From an uncultured Desulfobacter sp. (GTDB lineage Bacteria > Desulfobacterota > Desulfobacteria > Desulfobacterales > Desulfobacteraceae): DNA of 64,000 bases. Every line of letters begins with the position of its first letter. Position 1 is the first letter of the stretch. Location: contig NZ_OY762614.1 of the NCBI RefSeq assembly GCF_963666145.1, positions 248,001-312,000 of the forward strand, written 5' to 3'. A program made the translations under genes and the position numbers. A model generated the notes under the pieces. The model worked only from the letters and a program-made list of their open reading frames with translations, had not been told where the DNA came from and made no database searches. Below are positions 15,427 through 25,042 of the stretch, in pieces.

Positions 15427-17145
15427 ATGCCGGATGTTGTATTAATTGCTCCGCCCATCCGGGAATTTTATCTGACCCAAAAGCGGACTATTCCCTATGG
15501 GCTGGCCTGTATCGCCAAACAGCTGGAACAGGCCAAGATTTCATGCACGATCATTGACGCCCTTGCACGAAATAAATCAAAGATCATTGAATATCCGGAA
15601 GGCTTTGACCACCTGATTCCCCACTACGGGCGAACGGACGTCACACTTTTTTCCCTGTTTCACCTTTTCCGGCACTTTGGTTACAGCTTCGAGCATATTG
15701 CCAACCTGGTCAGACGGGAAAAACCATTTTTAGTCGGCATATCCGCCCTGTTCACCCCCTATTGGAACCAGGCTCTGGACACAGCAAAGGCGGTAAAACG
15801 ATTCTGCCCCAACACCTTTATTGTGCTTGGCGGCCATCATGTCACCCAGTTCCCCAAGGCGTGCCTTGAACATAAGGAAATCGATTTTATTATCCAGGGC
15901 GAGGGTGAAATGCCCATGGTTCACCTGGCGCAGCTGATAAAAAAACAAGCGGCTTACGCCATGCCCTGTGCAGATGAATTAAAAAAAATTAAGGGGATAG
16001 GATTCAGGCACAAAAATAATATCACGCTGAATCCGCCTGTATGGTCCGACTCGCCCCATGGTCTTGACCAAAATGCGTTGGATAAAATTGACTGGGGCTT
16101 TTACCAGCGCAATAAAAAAAGCGCCATCACCATCGTGGCTTCCAGAGGATGTCCTTTCTCCTGTTCCTATTGCGCGGTATCAGCGGCCGGAAATTCCGGG
16201 CGTTTTAGGATGCGGGAGGTTTCGGATGTGCTTGATGAAATTAAATTGCAGGCAAGATCCAAACAAATTGGATTTATTGATTTTGAGGATGAAAATCTAA
16301 CCCTTAAAAAATCTTGGGTATTGGAACTTTTAGCCGGCGTCCAGGAGATATTTACGGGACAAGATGTTGAACTACGGGCCATGAACGGACTATTCCCTCC
16401 ATCCCTTGACATGGAAATCCTTACAGCGATGAAAGCGTCCGGGTTTAAAACCCTGAACCTGTCCGTGGGCTCTTTTTGCGCAACCCAATTAGAAAGGTTT
16501 AAACGTCCGGACGTAAGAAAAGCCAATGACAGGGTGTTGGAGATGGCCAGGGATTTGGATATGGATTGCGTCTCTTATCTGCTTGGGGCCGCTCCCGGCC
16601 AGACAGCGACCACCACGTTGAACGATCTTTTGACACTTGCACCCAAAAGAACCATTGTCGGCCTCTCCATTTACTATCCTGCCCCAGGCTCCACCGATTA
16701 TGCCCTGTGCGAAGCACAGCGGTTGCTGCCCCATGATTTTACCTTAATGCGCTCCACAGCCTTCCCCGTGGTCGATACGACGTCCAGAATAGAAGCGGTA
16801 ACGCTGTTACGACTGGCAAGAATCCTGAATTTTCTTAAATCCTATGTAGATCAACATGGTGTTTTGCCAGATCCCTTGGATGCCGGCGAAATTACAGCCA
16901 TGGAAAATGCCTGCCATGAAAATATGGATAGAGGCGAGGCCAGCACTCTTTTAATGCAAATGTTCCTAACAGATGCCATTCCCAGGGGGATGGATCACCA
17001 AGGCCACATCTATCACCATCCCCACAGTACTGATTTATGTAAAATATTCATGCAAAGACTTCAAGATATCACCGTCTGCGGCGCTGTTCGGTCTTCTTCC
17101 CCAGCTGCAGATCTTATTTCGGGATCCACGAACATTTCTCGCTGA
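15427..17145 (+). CDS. B12-binding radical SAM protein
   Basis: 572 residues. The N-terminal region (about 1-185) is a cobalamin-binding-like Rossmann domain (PDVVLIAPPIREFYL; VGISALFTPYWNQAL; LGGHHVTQFPKA; IIQGEGE). The radical SAM core carries CPFSCSYCAVSAAG (cluster ligands near residues 245-252). The C-terminal ~200 residues are not assignable. Family members perform methylations or rearrangements on unreactive carbons, often in lipid, hopanoid or secondary metabolism; the substrate here is unknown. Its 3' end overlaps the convergent pyk gene by 32 bp. Confidence 0.85.
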   Translation: MPDVVLIAPPIREFYLTQKRTIPYGLACIAKQLEQAKISCTIIDALARNKSKIIEYPEGFDHLIPHYGRTDVTLFSLFHLFRHFGYSFEHIANLVRREKPFLVGISALFTPYWNQALDTAKAVKRFCPNTFIVLGGHHVTQFPKACLEHKEIDFIIQGEGEMPMVHLAQLIKKQAAYAMPCADELKKIKGIGFRHKNNITLNPPVWSDSPHGLDQNALDKIDWGFYQRNKKSAITIVASRGCPFSCSYCAVSAAGNSGRFRMREVSDVLDEIKLQARSKQIGFIDFEDENLTLKKSWVLELLAGVQEIFTGQDVELRAMNGLFPPSLDMEILTAMKASGFKTLNLSVGSFCATQLERFKRPDVRKANDRVLEMARDLDMDCVSYLLGAAPGQTATTTLNDLLTLAPKRTIVGLSIYYPAPGSTDYALCEAQRLLPHDFTLMRSTAFPVVDTTSRIEAVTLLRLARILNFLKSYVDQHGVLPDPLDAGEITAMENACHENMDRGEASTLLMQMFLTDAIPRGMDHQGHIYHHPHSTDLCKIFMQRLQDITVCGAVRSSSPAADLISGSTNISR

Positions 17146-18565
17146 AATTTTCTGCTTTGCCAATTTCAACATAAGACGCACCGCGTTCAGGACCGAAACT
17201 GCCGGAAAGCACAATAATAAGGTCCTCATCATTAAAATTCTGGTCTGCAATTAACCGGCAGATGGAACTTGTCAGCGATTCCCTTGGATTGTCGCCAAGT
17301 GGTATGTATTCGGCAAACACACCAAAGGACAAAGAGAGAATACGCATCACCCGTTTATCGTAGACCTGGGCGAAAATCGGACTGTCCCCCCGATAGGCGG
17401 CCAGGGCCAAAATGGTTTTCCCGGAAAGCGAATCGGCCACAATTCCCCTGGTGTTCAGACGCAGGGATGATTTGACCGCGGCCTTGGCAAGATAGTCCGT
17501 CAGGTTGCCATGACTTGAATAGGGGACGTCAATGAAGGAGCTTCTTTTTAACTCCACCTCCTGGGCAATCCGGGCCATGGTCAACACGGCCTCTTCAGGA
17601 TACTGGCCATTAGCGGTCTCTCCGGACAGCATCAAGGCATCGGTATGATCCAGGCAGGCATTGGCAACATCAGACACTTCAGCCCTTGTGGGGCGTGGTG
17701 ATTTAATCATGGAATGCAGCATCTGGGTCGCGACAATCACAGGCCGCCTAAGTTCAATACAGGTTTGAACAATATCTTTTTGGATGAGCGGAATCCTTTC
17801 GGTCGGGATTTCAACGGCCAGATCCCCCCGGGCCACCATCACCCCATAGGCATACTCCAGAATTTCCCGAAGATTCTTTACCCCCTGGGCATTCTCAATT
17901 TTAGCAATAATTTTGATTGAAGATTTTTTTTCATCAAGAATGCTTTGAACCGCCAGGACGTCCTCTTTGTTCCGGACAAAGGAGTGGGCAATAAAGTCAA
18001 GGTCCTGTTCTGCGGCAAAGGCGATGAACCCCCTGTCCTTTTCGCTCAGCGCCGGCAATTTCACATGAACAGACGGGATATTAACACTTTTTCTGGGGTA
18101 AATGACCCCTGCATTTTCCACGAAACAGTTGAGATACCCATCTGCCTTGTCCTTCACTTTCAGGGCAATGCATCCGTCATCAATGAGGATGGAAGACCCC
18201 ACCGGTACATCATCCACAAACTGGGGGTAGGAAACGCAGATCTCATTGCCCTGGGAAATCCCGCCGGCCTCACCTTTGATGCGAATTAAGTCTCCGGAGG
18301 CCACAGACAAAGGCTCTTTGGCATCACAGGTCCTGATTTCAGGGCCCTTGGTGTCTAAAAGAATGCCGATCTTATCCGATACCTTGCGGGTATTTTCAAT
18401 AACCAGCATGGCATCGTCATGGCTCATGTGGGCCGTATTCAAGCGCACCACATTCATTCCCGCATTATAAAGAGTTTCAATGAATTCCACTGAACAATTC
18501 AAGCTGGATATGGTTGCCACAATTTTTGTTTTACGCCTTTTCAAAACAGATCTCTCTTTCGGCAC
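17114..18565 (-). CDS. pyk: Pyruvate kinase
   Basis: 483 residues from a GTG start. A TTG at 18544, giving a start close to the family-typical RRTKIVATI, is an alternative with a better-placed purine-rich site. Recognisable segments are KTKIVATISSL, the active-site region LLDTKGPEIRTC, AKIENAQGVKNL, VMVARGDLAVEIP and the ATQMLHSMI helix that precedes MLSGETANGQYPEEAV. It converts PEP and ADP to pyruvate and ATP. The C-terminal domain (about 350-470) is the allosteric part. Convergent with the radical SAM gene, sharing 32 bp. Confidence 0.95.
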   Translation of the reverse strand: MPKERSVLKRRKTKIVATISSLNCSVEFIETLYNAGMNVVRLNTAHMSHDDAMLVIENTRKVSDKIGILLDTKGPEIRTCDAKEPLSVASGDLIRIKGEAGGISQGNEICVSYPQFVDDVPVGSSILIDDGCIALKVKDKADGYLNCFVENAGVIYPRKSVNIPSVHVKLPALSEKDRGFIAFAAEQDLDFIAHSFVRNKEDVLAVQSILDEKKSSIKIIAKIENAQGVKNLREILEYAYGVMVARGDLAVEIPTERIPLIQKDIVQTCIELRRPVIVATQMLHSMIKSPRPTRAEVSDVANACLDHTDALMLSGETANGQYPEEAVLTMARIAQEVELKRSSFIDVPYSSHGNLTDYLAKAAVKSSLRLNTRGIVADSLSGKTILALAAYRGDSPIFAQVYDKRVMRILSLSFGVFAEYIPLGDNPRESLTSSICRLIADQNFNDEDLIIVLSGSFGPERGASYVEIGKAENFSEKCSWIPK

Positions 18566-18950
18566 GATGCCATGATAAATTTTATATAAAAGTCCAAATA
18601 AATGTTTAAAGTACTGTCATATTTCGTTGAAGGGTGAGTATGGGTATCGATAGACTGAATCAGCAAGCAGTGACTGTTGTCAAAGAATACGCCATTTTGG
18701 GAATCCGGCGCAAGAAAAAAGCGTCACCCACACCAATTATAAATACGACCTTCACACGATCAGTGCGCCGGCCACTAAGAAAGAGTTGTCCAGGCGGGGA
18801 GACCCAACGCAACAGTAAAAAAGTGTTAATAAAAACATAAAATTATGATAGGAACTATTGGGACCATTCCTTATATTTCAAAACCTGGCCCTTGTCCTTC
18901 TGACCTCAGTATTCATTACAACGCTGTATTGTAAATCAAGGATTAAAATC
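18566..18950. other. 385-bp intergenic region between pyk and mop
   Basis: This divergent region should hold the promoters of pyk (minus) and mop (plus). On the minus strand a TATAAA lies in an A/T-rich patch near 18580-18590. The middle part (18640-18840) has an open frame of 68 codons with no ribosome-binding site or recognisable product. I see no clear molybdenum-cofactor riboswitch or ModE palindrome, although the gene downstream is a molybdoenzyme. Confidence 0.4.
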
Positions 18951-21620
18951 ATGAAAAAGATTAATTTAACAATCAACGGCTGTGAAAGGCAGGTAATTGC
19001 CGATAAAAATTTGGTTCTGCTTGATTTGCTCCGGGAACAGTTACACCTGACCGGTACCAAACAATCCTGTGACAGAAAAGGGCAATGCGGTGCATGCACC
19101 GTCATTGTCAATAAAAAAGCGGTGTTGTCGTGCCTGACCCGGGTAGACAAATTGGATGGGGCATCGGTGATCTCCATTGAAGGGTTGGGCACACCGGACA
19201 ACCCGCATCTTATCCAGCATGCGTTTGTGCTGACCGGCGCCATCCAGTGCGGTTTTTGCACACCCGGCATGATCATGGCGGCCAAAGCCCTGCTGGACAC
19301 CAATCTGAATCCTACGGTTGAAGAGATCAAACACGCCTTGCGCCGTAATATTTGCCGCTGCACAGGGTATGTAAAAATCATTGAAGCTGTACAGCTGGCC
19401 GCCCAATTTCTTAAAGGGGAAAAAACACCCGAACAGATCACCCCGTTGCCCACCGATCCCAAAATAGGCGTTTCCCACCCCAGACCTTCAGCCATGATTA
19501 AAGCATGCGGCACGGCCCCCTTTACTTCGGATATTGTCATGCCGGATGCCCCGGAAATCGCTGTGGTACGAAGCCCCCACATGCATGCAAAAATTCAAAA
19601 AATAGATTTTTCCCAAGCTGAAAAAATGCCGGGGTTTATGGGCACACTGACGGCCGCAGATATCAAAGGCACCAACCGCTTGAAATATGTTGTGGATGAC
19701 CGTCCCGTTCTGTGTGAAGACCGGGTGCGGACCATGGGAGATGCAGTTGCCGCCGTGGTGGCCCGGACCCGCGAACAGGCATTGGCTGCGGCCCAGACCG
19801 TGGACGTTCAATATTCACCGTTGCCCGAGGTGACAACGACCCGCCGGGCGATGGCCGCCGACGCACCCCGGATTCATTCCCATACGCCCAATCTATGTTT
19901 CTCACAACCTTTGGTCAAAGGGGATACCGATGAGGGGTTTAAAAATGCATCAGCGGTAATTGAACAACACTTCACGACCCAGTTAAACCACCAGGCCCCC
20001 CTGGAACCGGAAAACAGCGTGGCCTACATGGAAGGAGACGGACCGGATGCCGTTCTGGTGGTGATGGGCCGCAGTATTAATATCCACCTTCACAAGGCAA
20101 CCCTGCAAGCAGCCCTTGGATATGAAAACATTCGCTATGAAGAGCCGTTTTCAGGCGGCCAGTTCGGCATGAAACTTGAAATCTTCACCGAGGGGATTGC
20201 AGCGGCAGCGGCATTGAAATTTAAACGGCCCGTGCGATATATCCCAAGCCTTGCCGAATCCATGATGATGACATCCAAGCGCCATCCCTTTGATATTCAG
20301 TTGAAAATGGGCGCTGACGTGCATGGCAAACTCACAGCCCTTGAGATGGATATCACCGTAGACAACGGCGCGTATCACTCCATCGGCAACGTCATCATCA
20401 ACCGGGCCCTGCAAATGCTGACAAGCTCCTATTATGTGCCCAACGTCAAGGTCGCATCAAAACTGGTTTATACCAATAATCCATGGGGCAGCGCAGCACG
20501 GGGCGCAGGCCCCCCACAGGCGCATTATGCCCTTGAGTGCGGCATGAACCTGCTTGCCCAAAAACTAAACATGGACCCGCTGGCGTTCAGACGACACAAC
20601 AGCCTTAAACCCGGGCTGACCAAGGCCACCGGCCATGTCCAGGACGACGTATGGCCGTTCCCCGAGCTGTGTGATGATATTTTACCCCATTATAAAAGGG
20701 CGCTGGCAGATGCAAAGGCCCATGACAATACAGGTCCTGTCAAGCGCGGTGTCGGCCTGGGGGCTGCGGCCTTCGGCATTGGGTTTCCGGCAGATAAATC
20801 CACCGCGGCCGTGGCGCTGGAACCCGATGACTGCGTCACGGTATACGCGGCGGCGGCAGATCCTGGAGAAGGCAATGATTCCATGCTCACCCAGCTTGCG
20901 GCCCAGGTGCTGGAACTGCCCCTTAACAAGGTGCGTGCCGTGACCCGGACAACCGCGAAAACCAGTGCAGCGGGGCCTGCTTCCGGCAGCAGGGTTACGC
21001 TGATGATTGGCGGGGCCACAGTGGATGCCCTGCAACAATTGAAAAAAGCCATGGATGAAGTTGGCGCAAAGACGTTTGAGGCGTTTACGGCAGCTGGAAA
21101 GCCCACCCGTTATGAGGGCAATAAATCAACGTTTCAAACCGCACCTTTGGATCCTAAAACCGGCCAGGGCCCGTCAACGGAATCGGACACCCATGCCATT
21201 CAACTGGCTGAAGTGGAAGTCAATACCCAAACCGGCGAGGTTAAGGTGCTAAAAATGACCGCTGTGGTTGACGCAGGACCTGTCATCAATCCCCATAACC
21301 TCACAGGCCAGATGGAAGGCGGGATGGATATGGGGGTGGGATATGCCCTTCGCGAACAATACATCGCCGGAAAAACAAGAGACTGGCTGACGTTCAAATT
21401 CCCAACAATGAAAACCGCCTTTGACATGGAGGTAATTTACAGACAAACGCACAGAAAACGAGGCACCCTTGGTTCCACCGGGGTTGGAGAAATGTCCATG
21501 GTATCAACGGCTCCGGCTGTCATCAACGCCATTGAGAATGCCTGCGGCGCTTTGATTACCAATCTTCCGGCCACACCGGACAAGGTGCTTGACAGATTAA
21601 AAGCGGCCGATATCGTTTAA
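18951..21620 (+). CDS. mop: Molybdopterin-dependent aldehyde oxidoreductase (Mop type)
   Basis: Starting at ATG 18951 (AAGGATT upstream), 889 residues. An N-terminal plant-type [2Fe-2S] domain (CDRKGQCGACTV and a distal Cys) is followed by a second [2Fe-2S] helical domain (CGFCTPG...CRCTGY). The large molybdopterin (MCD cofactor) domains run from about residue 180 to the end, with GQFGMKLE, GSAARGAGPPQAHYALE and the C-terminal STGVGEMSMV containing the conserved active-site Glu. There is no FAD domain, as in Desulfovibrio gigas MOP (about 907 residues). It oxidises aldehydes to acids with ferredoxin- or flavodoxin-type acceptors. A single-gene transcript ends at a strong terminator. Confidence 0.92.
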   Translation: MKKINLTINGCERQVIADKNLVLLDLLREQLHLTGTKQSCDRKGQCGACTVIVNKKAVLSCLTRVDKLDGASVISIEGLGTPDNPHLIQHAFVLTGAIQCGFCTPGMIMAAKALLDTNLNPTVEEIKHALRRNICRCTGYVKIIEAVQLAAQFLKGEKTPEQITPLPTDPKIGVSHPRPSAMIKACGTAPFTSDIVMPDAPEIAVVRSPHMHAKIQKIDFSQAEKMPGFMGTLTAADIKGTNRLKYVVDDRPVLCEDRVRTMGDAVAAVVARTREQALAAAQTVDVQYSPLPEVTTTRRAMAADAPRIHSHTPNLCFSQPLVKGDTDEGFKNASAVIEQHFTTQLNHQAPLEPENSVAYMEGDGPDAVLVVMGRSINIHLHKATLQAALGYENIRYEEPFSGGQFGMKLEIFTEGIAAAAALKFKRPVRYIPSLAESMMMTSKRHPFDIQLKMGADVHGKLTALEMDITVDNGAYHSIGNVIINRALQMLTSSYYVPNVKVASKLVYTNNPWGSAARGAGPPQAHYALECGMNLLAQKLNMDPLAFRRHNSLKPGLTKATGHVQDDVWPFPELCDDILPHYKRALADAKAHDNTGPVKRGVGLGAAAFGIGFPADKSTAAVALEPDDCVTVYAAAADPGEGNDSMLTQLAAQVLELPLNKVRAVTRTTAKTSAAGPASGSRVTLMIGGATVDALQQLKKAMDEVGAKTFEAFTAAGKPTRYEGNKSTFQTAPLDPKTGQGPSTESDTHAIQLAEVEVNTQTGEVKVLKMTAVVDAGPVINPHNLTGQMEGGMDMGVGYALREQYIAGKTRDWLTFKFPTMKTAFDMEVIYRQTHRKRGTLGSTGVGEMSMVSTAPAVINAIENACGALITNLPATPDKVLDRLKAADIV

Positions 21621-21631
21621 GCGTCGCGCAT

Positions 21632-21672
21632 AATTCCGGGGAACAAGTCTATAAAATCCCCCGGAATTTTTT
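21632..21672 (+). terminator. Rho-independent terminator of mop
   Basis: AATTCCGGGG pairs with CCCCGGAATT around a ~20-base spacer, followed by TTTTTT, directly after the mop stop. Confidence 0.8.
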
Positions 21673-21710
21673 GCGGTTTTTGCCTAAATGTGTAAGGAGA
21701 CCATGCCTAA

Positions 21711-21932
21711 ATGAAAAAAATTTTCACCTGGATACTGGTCGTGTGCAGGGTTCTGGTGGGAGGCGTTGTGTTTAAAACAGGGTTTGATTACAGCCTGGGC
21801 CGCAGTGTTTTTGCTTATCAGACCCTGGATAATAAGACTGCAGGCATTTTTGCCATGACCATAGGCATATATTTTATCTTCTCAAGTATATTCCGGGGTT
21901 TGTTCGGCTATGACCCAACAGACCGCCTGTAA
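21711..21932 (+). CDS. Small two-TM membrane protein
   Basis: Seventy-three residues. One hydrophobic N-terminal segment (TWILVVCRVLVGGVVFKTGF) and a second near the C terminus (IFAMTIGIYFIFSSIF), with a conserved-looking VLVGGVVFKTGFDYSLG. AAGGAG lies about 12 bases upstream. No family recognised. It sits alone between two terminator-like hairpins. Confidence 0.5.
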   Translation: MKKIFTWILVVCRVLVGGVVFKTGFDYSLGRSVFAYQTLDNKTAGIFAMTIGIYFIFSSIFRGLFGYDPTDRL

Positions 21933-22046
21933 GTATGGATGGATGAAGACAATCCCTTGTAAAAAGCGCCAATATTAAGTGGGCCGGTACCATAGACGAT
22001 TAATGTTCATCCTCAATCACGGAAACAGGCCCACTGTACGGTCCAT

Positions 22047-22250
22047 CTAACAGGGTTCGATCCATTCAATGCCATGTTCCAACATGATCGCCACCGGCTC
22101 ACCGGAAGAATCGTCGCTCTCACCCTCTAATATACAGATGCTGCCGTATCCGTAACCGGCAAATTCCTGGGCTTCTTTTTTTGCTTCAATCAAAGTGCCT
22201 GCGTTTGAAATAAAGGACATGCCGGTTTTATAAACGATTTTATAAGCCAT
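22047..22250 (-). CDS. Small soluble protein, unknown
   Basis: Sixty-seven residues starting MAYKIVYKTGMSFISNAGTL, preceded by a very good ribosome-binding site (AGAGGGGAAA). The pattern of a short beta strand, an EAKKEAQEFAGYGYGSICI helix-strand and an acidic C terminus (EHGIEWIEPC) suggests a compact alpha/beta fold. There is no membrane segment and no recognised family. Confidence 0.55.
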   Translation of the reverse strand: MAYKIVYKTGMSFISNAGTLIEAKKEAQEFAGYGYGSICILEGESDDSSGEPVAIMLEHGIEWIEPC

Positions 22251-22423
22251 TTTCCCCTCTTTTTTTTAAGTGTTTAGTGTGCTCTTCTTAATCAATCTTT
22301 TGAGTGCGCTACACACCTTTAAAAACTTAGCCAAACCTAAAAGACGTACCATTAAAGTTAAACAGCCTTGCTTTTTGGTCAAGCGTCAAAGTCGTATAAT
22401 GGCTTTTTTTTAATCCGGTATCA

Positions 22424-22451
22424 ATTCCTTTTTTCATTTTTCAAAAGGAAT
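22424..22451 (-). terminator. Hairpin downstream of holA
   Basis: ATTCCTTTT pairs with AAAAGGAAT around a 10-base loop, about 65 bp beyond the holA stop on the minus strand. A downstream A/T-rich stretch is present, but the T-run is not adjacent. Weak terminator candidate; the rest of 22251-22515 shows nothing else clear. Confidence 0.35.
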
Positions 22452-22515
22452 AAGAATGGGGCAAAATCTGTCGAAATGGTGTTGACGTGATTTAATGTAT
22501 TAAAATTAGAGGCAA

Positions 22516-23781
22516 TCAACGGGACCTGCGGCACAGGGTCATAATAAAATTCTCAAGCCCTGTGGCAGCGTCTGCGCCGGATGATTTAATGCGATAATCA
22601 AGGTCACAAAGATCGGACATTGCTTGGGTCAATTCTTCCAACGCAAAATTTTCAGATTTTAAAAAATTCTGGAATATAGGGTAGGCGTTTTGGGGATTTG
22701 GTGCCAGCAAAAGGTCATTGGCCGGCGACTTGGGTGATTTTTTGCTACTTTTTTCGTTTACCGCCTTGAAGAAGGTCATGGTTTCTTCATCGGCTTTCAG
22801 GGTGTTTGCATCCCAGTCAACGATCGCGGGCAGCAGCATTTGCTTGAATGCATTAAACTGCATACTTTTTAAGGGCGGCCCCCCTGCCCGGCCTGAATTG
22901 AGAGCCGTCATGAAACTTTTGACGGCTAAAAGTTTTCGAACCTGATTTTCCAGGGTTTTTAAAATTTGCAACGGATGAAATCCATCGGACAACAAGCTGG
23001 ACAAAAGGCCAAGGGCTTTGGCGACATCCCGTTCCATCACCGCGTTGGTCAAGGCGAATATGGGATCCTTTTTATCCTTATGTACCACGGCCCCGATATC
23101 GGCAACAGATATCCGGTCCCGGCCACCGATATATGCCAGAAGTTTTTCAATGGCATTGGCAAAAATTTCCGGATTAAAACCGGTCTGGTCCACAAGGGCC
23201 ATAAAGGCATCCGGGGCCATTTGCTTTCCTGTCCTCAGCAACATCTGCCGGCTAATATCCCCTAACACCGCCTGCTGCTCTTCAATATCCGCTTTTCTGG
23301 CGCCCGTGGCAACGCTGCAGTCCACCACCAGCCCGTATTTAAGAATATGCTTATATATTTTTTTTCTGCGGTCCGGGGCACCTGTGGTAAACACGAGCAC
23401 ATGATTATCAGGGATGCCGTCTTCAACAAGGCGGGTTAACACCTCCAGATCCTTGTCTGCGTAGTTGATTTCACCGGCAGACGCTTTTGTTAAAAAAAGC
23501 GGCGCATCTTTGACCGCAATTACTTTTCTGGTGCCAAGAAAAGAAAAAGTGCCTGCCTGTTCGGCAATTTCTCCCACAGGCGTGGTTTTCCCGTCCAAAA
23601 CATCAAGTCCGAACTGTTTTGACTCCCCTTTGAGCAGCACAGGCACCAGGGCATCCAACGCCTTGCGCACTAAAAAAGGTTCACCGCAAATAAGAACGGT
23701 ATTGAGCGCATCACCCTTTGACAACCCGTCAAGGGCTTGGGCAAGCGCCTTGTATGAGATCAAGTTTTTAGCGGCTGTCAT
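22516..23781 (-). CDS. holA: DNA polymerase III delta subunit (clamp loader)
   Basis: This 421-residue protein is longer than the ~340 residues of E. coli HolA. The N-terminal RFC-like region shows LICGEPFLVRKALDALV; the middle has the VVDCSVATGARKADIE spacing typical of delta. The C-terminal collar domain contains DRISVADIGAVVHKDKKDPIFALTNAVMERDVAKAL. It opens the beta clamp during loading. The start lies within the lgt 3' end (14-bp overlap), placing holA last in an ileS-lspA-lgt-holA operon. A lysine/serine-rich insertion near residue 345 accounts for part of the extra length. Confidence 0.88.
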   Translation of the reverse strand: MTAAKNLISYKALAQALDGLSKGDALNTVLICGEPFLVRKALDALVPVLLKGESKQFGLDVLDGKTTPVGEIAEQAGTFSFLGTRKVIAVKDAPLFLTKASAGEINYADKDLEVLTRLVEDGIPDNHVLVFTTGAPDRRKKIYKHILKYGLVVDCSVATGARKADIEEQQAVLGDISRQMLLRTGKQMAPDAFMALVDQTGFNPEIFANAIEKLLAYIGGRDRISVADIGAVVHKDKKDPIFALTNAVMERDVAKALGLLSSLLSDGFHPLQILKTLENQVRKLLAVKSFMTALNSGRAGGPPLKSMQFNAFKQMLLPAIVDWDANTLKADEETMTFFKAVNEKSSKKSPKSPANDLLLAPNPQNAYPIFQNFLKSENFALEELTQAMSDLCDLDYRIKSSGADAATGLENFIMTLCRRSR

Positions 23782-24538
23782 GCCTTGCTCTCAGTTTGAT
23801 GATCATGAATATCAACGCAACGCAGGAGACCAGCAATCCAATTCCCTGGGAGAGAGACAGAAAATCAAAAATGAAATTGCCCCTGAAGTCGCCTCTGAAA
23901 AATTCAATAATGGACCGGAACAGGGAGTAAAGCATGATGTAGCTTAAAAAAACCATGCCGTTGAAGCTTTTGCGCCGCTGTATGGCCAGAAGAATTAAAA
24001 AAAGAGCAAAGTTGGAAGCGATCATGTACAACTGGGTGGGTTGCAAGGGAACATTAAGGGGCGCCAGACTGTTCGGATTGGTAAAGGTCAAGGCAATGGG
24101 CAGATCACAGGGTTTGCCGTAACAGCATCCGGCAAAAAGACATCCGAAACGCCCCACGGAGTGGCCGAGCGCAAGCCCGGGCGCGATCACATCCGCGGTC
24201 TTCCAGATATCCATTTTTTTGATCTTCAAAAAGATAATGGCGCCAAGGGCGCCGCCAAGGAACCCCCCGAAGAAGACCAGACCGCCGTTCCAGATTTTAA
24301 ACACATCAAGAAGATTGTCTTTATACGTGTTGAGATTAATCAGTACATAAAGAATACGGGCACCGGCTATGGCGCTGATCAACACGGTAAAAAAAAGATC
24401 GGATACGATCTGATCGGGAACACCGTAAAACTTAGCATTCCGTTTTGTAAACCAGATGGCGGTGATAAATCCTAATGCCACAAAAAGGCCATAGGTATAA
24501 AGCTTCAGGCTGCCGACCTGAAGGAGAATCGGATGCAT
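23768..24538 (-). CDS. lgt: Prolipoprotein diacylglyceryl transferase
   Basis: 256 residues with about seven membrane helices. It begins MHPILLQVGSLKLYTYGLFV and contains the Lgt signature GHSVGRFGCLFAGCCYGKPCD (near residues 128-148) and PTQLYMIASN. It transfers diacylglycerol from phosphatidylglycerol to the lipobox cysteine of prolipoproteins, the step before LspA, whose gene lies 9 bp upstream. Two predicted lipoproteins in this window (secretin, 36-kb lipoprotein) would be substrates. Confidence 0.95.
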   Translation of the reverse strand: MHPILLQVGSLKLYTYGLFVALGFITAIWFTKRNAKFYGVPDQIVSDLFFTVLISAIAGARILYVLINLNTYKDNLLDVFKIWNGGLVFFGGFLGGALGAIIFLKIKKMDIWKTADVIAPGLALGHSVGRFGCLFAGCCYGKPCDLPIALTFTNPNSLAPLNVPLQPTQLYMIASNFALFLILLAIQRRKSFNGMVFLSYIMLYSLFRSIIEFFRGDFRGNFIFDFLSLSQGIGLLVSCVALIFMIIKLRARHDSR

Positions 24539-24547
24539 GGGAACCCC

Positions 24548-25042
24548 TTATATTTCAGGCAGTTTATTGAATATTACGTGATAAATTAATATGCCCATTC
24601 CAATGGAAATGGCTGAATCTGCGACATTAAAGGCCGGCCAGTGAAGGGCCCCCACATAAAAATCGAGAAAATCAACAACCTTTCCAAATCGGAACCGATC
24701 AATCAGATTTCCCAGGGCGCCACCGAAGATCAGGGCCAATCCGTAGGATAAAAAAATGTGGGTTTGGGCTGTTTTCCGGTAAAGCCAGACGACAAACAGG
24801 GCAACCCCGGAGGATAAAAATAAAAAGATGAATTTTCTGATCCCCGGGGACTGTTCGGCAAAAAAGCCGAACGCCCCCCCGGGATTCAGTACATGGGTGA
24901 TGTCAAACAAATGATCGATCACCGTAATATGATCATACAGCGGCAGGCATTTTACAATCATCCATTTGGTGATCTGGTCGAGCAAAAGCACACCGATACT
25001 CACCAGGATAAGCCGCCGCATGGGTGTTAAAGAACCGGTCAT
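24548..25042 (-). CDS. lspA: Signal peptidase II (lipoprotein)
   Basis: 164 residues with four membrane helices. The family blocks are NPGGAFGFF (about 53-61), GNLIDRFRFGKVVDFLDFY (catalytic Asp in NLID, about 112-115) and WPAFNVADSAISIG (second catalytic Asp). It cleaves the signal peptide from diacylglyceryl-modified prolipoproteins. The ATG overlaps the ileS stop by one base (TGATG). The ileS-lspA order is widely conserved. Confidence 0.95.
   Translation of the reverse strand: MTGSLTPMRRLILVSIGVLLLDQITKWMIVKCLPLYDHITVIDHLFDITHVLNPGGAFGFFAEQSPGIRKFIFLFLSSGVALFVVWLYRKTAQTHIFLSYGLALIFGGALGNLIDRFRFGKVVDFLDFYVGALHWPAFNVADSAISIGMGILIYHVIFNKLPEI

Noticed and set aside
18634..18840. 68-codon open frame between pyk and mop
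   Set aside because: No ribosome-binding site, no protein-like pattern, and it ends in a basic low-complexity stretch; more likely leader/promoter DNA.
18600..18950. Molybdenum cofactor riboswitch before mop
   Set aside because: The leader has some G/C-rich stretches near 18770-18815 but I could not build the conserved Moco RNA helices.
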